NCBI GenBank assembly: GCA_039921525.1
Contig: JBDSBP010000167.1
Span: 1-6,942, forward strand
Direction of reading: 5' to 3'
Source of the DNA: JADCRZ01 sp039921525
Lineage (GTDB): Bacteria; Bacteroidota; Bacteroidia; Chitinophagales; Chitinophagaceae
Length of the DNA: 6,942 nucleotides
A model generated the notes under the pieces. The model saw nothing but the letters and a program-made list of their open reading frames with translations, did not search any database and was not told the origin of the DNA. Of this stretch, positions 5,385 to 6,942 are shown piece after piece (the first letter of the stretch is position 1; every line of letters starts with the position of its first letter). A program made the position numbers and the translations under genes.

Positions 5385-6716
5385 ATGATGTCAAGTTTAA
5401 CAAATTCAGCAATCAACTTCGATCTTGGATATAAGGTGGCCGATATGAGCCTCGCTGATTGGGGTAGAAAAGAAATCAGGTTAGCAGAAGCCGAAATGCC
5501 CGGGCTCATGTCTTTGAGGAGTGAATATGGTGCGACACAACCTCTGAAAGGCGCTCGCGTTGCGGGTTGTTTGCACATGACTATCCAGACTGCTGTATTA
5601 ATTGAAACCCTTGTAGCCCTTGGAGCTGAAGTTAAATGGAGTTCTTGTAATATATTTTCCACGCAGGATCATGCCGCCGCCGCCATCGCTGCAGCTGGTA
5701 TTGGAGTTTTCGCCTGGAAAGGTCAGTCGCAGGCTGATGCTGACTGGTGTATTGAACAAACATTATTTTTTGGTGGCGCAGATCGCCCATTGAATATGAT
5801 ACTGGATGATGGCGGAGATCTTACCAACATGGTATTTGATAAATACCCTGAGCTGATTCAGCATGTTAAGGGATTGTCTGAAGAAACTACTACAGGAGTT
5901 CACCGTTTGTACGAAAGGATGGAAAAAGGAACATTGCCGGTTCCCGCTTTTAACGTAAACGACAGTGTAACAAAATCCAAATTTGATAATAAATATGGTT
6001 GCCGCGAATCACTGGTGGATGCTATCCGCCGGGCTACTGATATTATGATGGCTGGTAAAGTAGCTGTTGTTGGTGGTTATGGTGATGTGGGTAAAGGTTC
6101 AGCAGATTCTTTAAGAGGCGCTGGCGCAAGAGTGATAGTAACTGAAATTGATCCTATCTGTGCATTACAGGCTGCCATGGATGGTTTTGAAGTGAAGAAA
6201 ATGATTGATGCAGTGAAAGAAGCAGACATTATTGTTACCGCAAGTGGCTGCCGCGACCTGATTACTGAACAGCATTTCCGTGTAATGAAAGATAAAGCAA
6301 TCGTATGTAATATCGGTCACTTCGATATTGAAATCGATATGCAATGGTTGAACGACAACTATGGTCAAACCAAAGACACTATTAAACCACAGGTTGATCT
6401 TTATAATATTGAAGGTAAGGACCTGATCATACTGGCAGAAGGTCGTTTGGTAAACCTGGGTTGCGCCACCGGTCATCCATCGTTTGTAATGAGTAATTCT
6501 TTTACCAATCAAACATTGGCACAGATCGAGTTATGGCTGAATCACGGCAACTACGAAAATAAAGTGTACGTGTTACCAAAACACCTGGATGAAAAAGTTG
6601 CCCGTTTACACCTCGCAAAAATTGGTGTTGAACTGGAAGAACTGACTACCGCTCAGAGTACATACCTGGGAATTCCCAAAGATGGTCCGTTTAAAACAGA
6701 TATGTATAGGTATTAA
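5385..6716 (+). CDS. ahcY: S-adenosylhomocysteine hydrolase (adenosylhomocysteinase)
   Basis: AhcY splits S-adenosylhomocysteine into homocysteine and adenosine in the cytoplasm, with tightly bound NAD+, relieving inhibition of methyltransferases and recycling the methyl cycle. From ATG 5385 it has 443 residues, near the human length of 432. Counterparts of the human active-site residues are all present: His64 (CLHMTIQTAVLIE), Asp142 (DDGGDLT), Glu167 with TTTG (SEETTTG), and Lys197 and Asp201 (TKSKFDN). The NAD-binding loop GGYGDVGKG is at 230-238, GHFDIE at 311-316 and GHPSFVMSNSF at 363-373. The C-terminal tail KTDMYRY, which reaches into the neighbouring subunit's NAD site, is complete. 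An in-frame TTG at 5361 lies inside the -7 promoter box and cannot be the start; ATG 5385 or the adjacent ATG 5388 is. No Shine-Dalgarno is seen. The gene stands alone between its own promoter and terminator. Its stop codon overlaps a heptamer repeat array. Confidence 0.98.
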   Translation: MMSSLTNSAINFDLGYKVADMSLADWGRKEIRLAEAEMPGLMSLRSEYGATQPLKGARVAGCLHMTIQTAVLIETLVALGAEVKWSSCNIFSTQDHAAAAIAAAGIGVFAWKGQSQADADWCIEQTLFFGGADRPLNMILDDGGDLTNMVFDKYPELIQHVKGLSEETTTGVHRLYERMEKGTLPVPAFNVNDSVTKSKFDNKYGCRESLVDAIRRATDIMMAGKVAVVGGYGDVGKGSADSLRGAGARVIVTEIDPICALQAAMDGFEVKKMIDAVKEADIIVTASGCRDLITEQHFRVMKDKAIVCNIGHFDIEIDMQWLNDNYGQTKDTIKPQVDLYNIEGKDLIILAEGRLVNLGCATGHPSFVMSNSFTNQTLAQIELWLNHGNYENKVYVLPKHLDEKVARLHLAKIGVELEELTTAQSTYLGIPKDGPFKTDMYRY

Positions 6717-6761
6717 TGGTTAATTGTTAATGGTTAATGGTTAATTATTAATTATTAATTC
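6713..6761 (+). repeat. 7-bp tandem repeat array over the ahcY stop codon (7 units)
   Basis: Seven heptamers in phase: TTAATGG, TTAATTG, TTAATGG, TTAATGG, TTAATTA, TTAATTA, TTAATTC. The ahcY TAA stop (6714-6716) is bases 2-4 of the first unit, the same register as in the Nudix gene. The array ends 3 nt before the terminator stem. Confidence 0.93.
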
Positions 6762-6764
6762 TGT

Positions 6765-6794
6765 CCCGGTTCAAAATTGAACCGGGTTTTTTTT
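6765..6794 (+). terminator. Intrinsic terminator of ahcY
   Basis: CCCGGTTCAA (6765-6774) and TTGAACCGGG (6777-6786) form a perfect GC-capped stem, with the innermost pairs opening into a small A-rich loop. Eight T residues (6787-6794) follow directly. This is a strong Rho-independent terminator 48 nt after the ahcY stop. Confidence 0.95.
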
Positions 6795-6837
6795 GCCACC
6801 ATTTGAAACAATTTAAGCTTTCGATTGTATGTTGTTT

Positions 6838-6942
6838 CCATTAACCATTAACCATTAACCATTAACCATTAACCATTAACCATTAACCATTAACCATTAA
6901 CCATTAACCATTAACCATTAACCATTAACCATTAACCATTAA
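6838..6942 (-). repeat. Perfect heptamer array, 15 copies of CCATTAA (TTAATGG on the minus strand), running to the window edge
   Basis: All 105 bases are 15 exact copies of CCATTAA, with no variant unit. It is the same heptamer as the two arrays behind the Nudix and ahcY genes, but in opposite orientation. The window ends exactly at a unit boundary, so the true copy number is unknown. Positions 6795-6837, between the terminator and this array, hold no recognisable feature. Confidence 0.97.

Noticed and set aside
6165..6512. Minus-strand 115-codon frame opposite ahcY
   Set aside because: It is antisense to the NAD-binding region of a highly conserved enzyme and shows no recognisable motif.
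6838..6942. Telomere-like end or replication origin iterons
   Set aside because: The heptamer is telomere-like in length only. No replication initiator, DnaA boxes or plasmid genes are nearby, and the same unit lies at ordinary gene ends.

Overview
The window looks like an ordinary chromosomal segment of a Bacteroidota bacterium, most likely from the Chitinophagaceae or a close relative. Four things point there. Promoter-like TAnnTTTG -7 boxes stand in place of sigma70 boxes. Start codons lack Shine-Dalgarno sequences. A broken gene carries the DUF5703-type motif common in Bacteroidota glycan-degradation genes. A small protein belongs to a family I know mainly from Bacteroidota. The lineage call is inference from these traits; no marker gene is present.

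Left part (1-1328). A secreted or lipoprotein parallel-beta-helix-type gene runs off the left edge on the minus strand. Upstream of it lies a cluster of five short palindromic elements (303-494), then a decayed DUF5703-type gene (614-1120). This part is accessory and eroding. Positions 495-590 hold nothing I can name. Positions 1121-1285 show no gene.

Middle part (1286-4803). A tRNA-Cys(GCA) on the minus strand has a candidate terminator and promoter. Then four plus-strand genes follow: a uridine-phosphorylase-like nucleoside phosphorylase, diaminopimelate epimerase (dapF), a CorA-type divalent-cation transporter, and a Nudix hydrolase 3 nt behind corA. The phosphorylase salvages pyrimidines and DapF makes meso-diaminopimelate for cell wall and lysine. 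CorA and Nudix are probably co-transcribed; the others have looser links.

Right part (4804-6942). A conserved 103-residue protein of unknown function is on the minus strand, divergent from S-adenosylhomocysteine hydrolase (ahcY). ahcY has a well-formed promoter, which fixes its start at 5385 or 5388, and a strong intrinsic terminator.

The most unusual structure is a family of 7-bp tandem repeats (TTAATGG and variants). One array sits on the stop codon of the Nudix gene and one on the stop codon of ahcY, in the same register. A third, 15 perfect copies in opposite orientation, fills the right end. I see no new multi-gene system. The repeat arrays and the palindrome cluster are the parts worth a second look.
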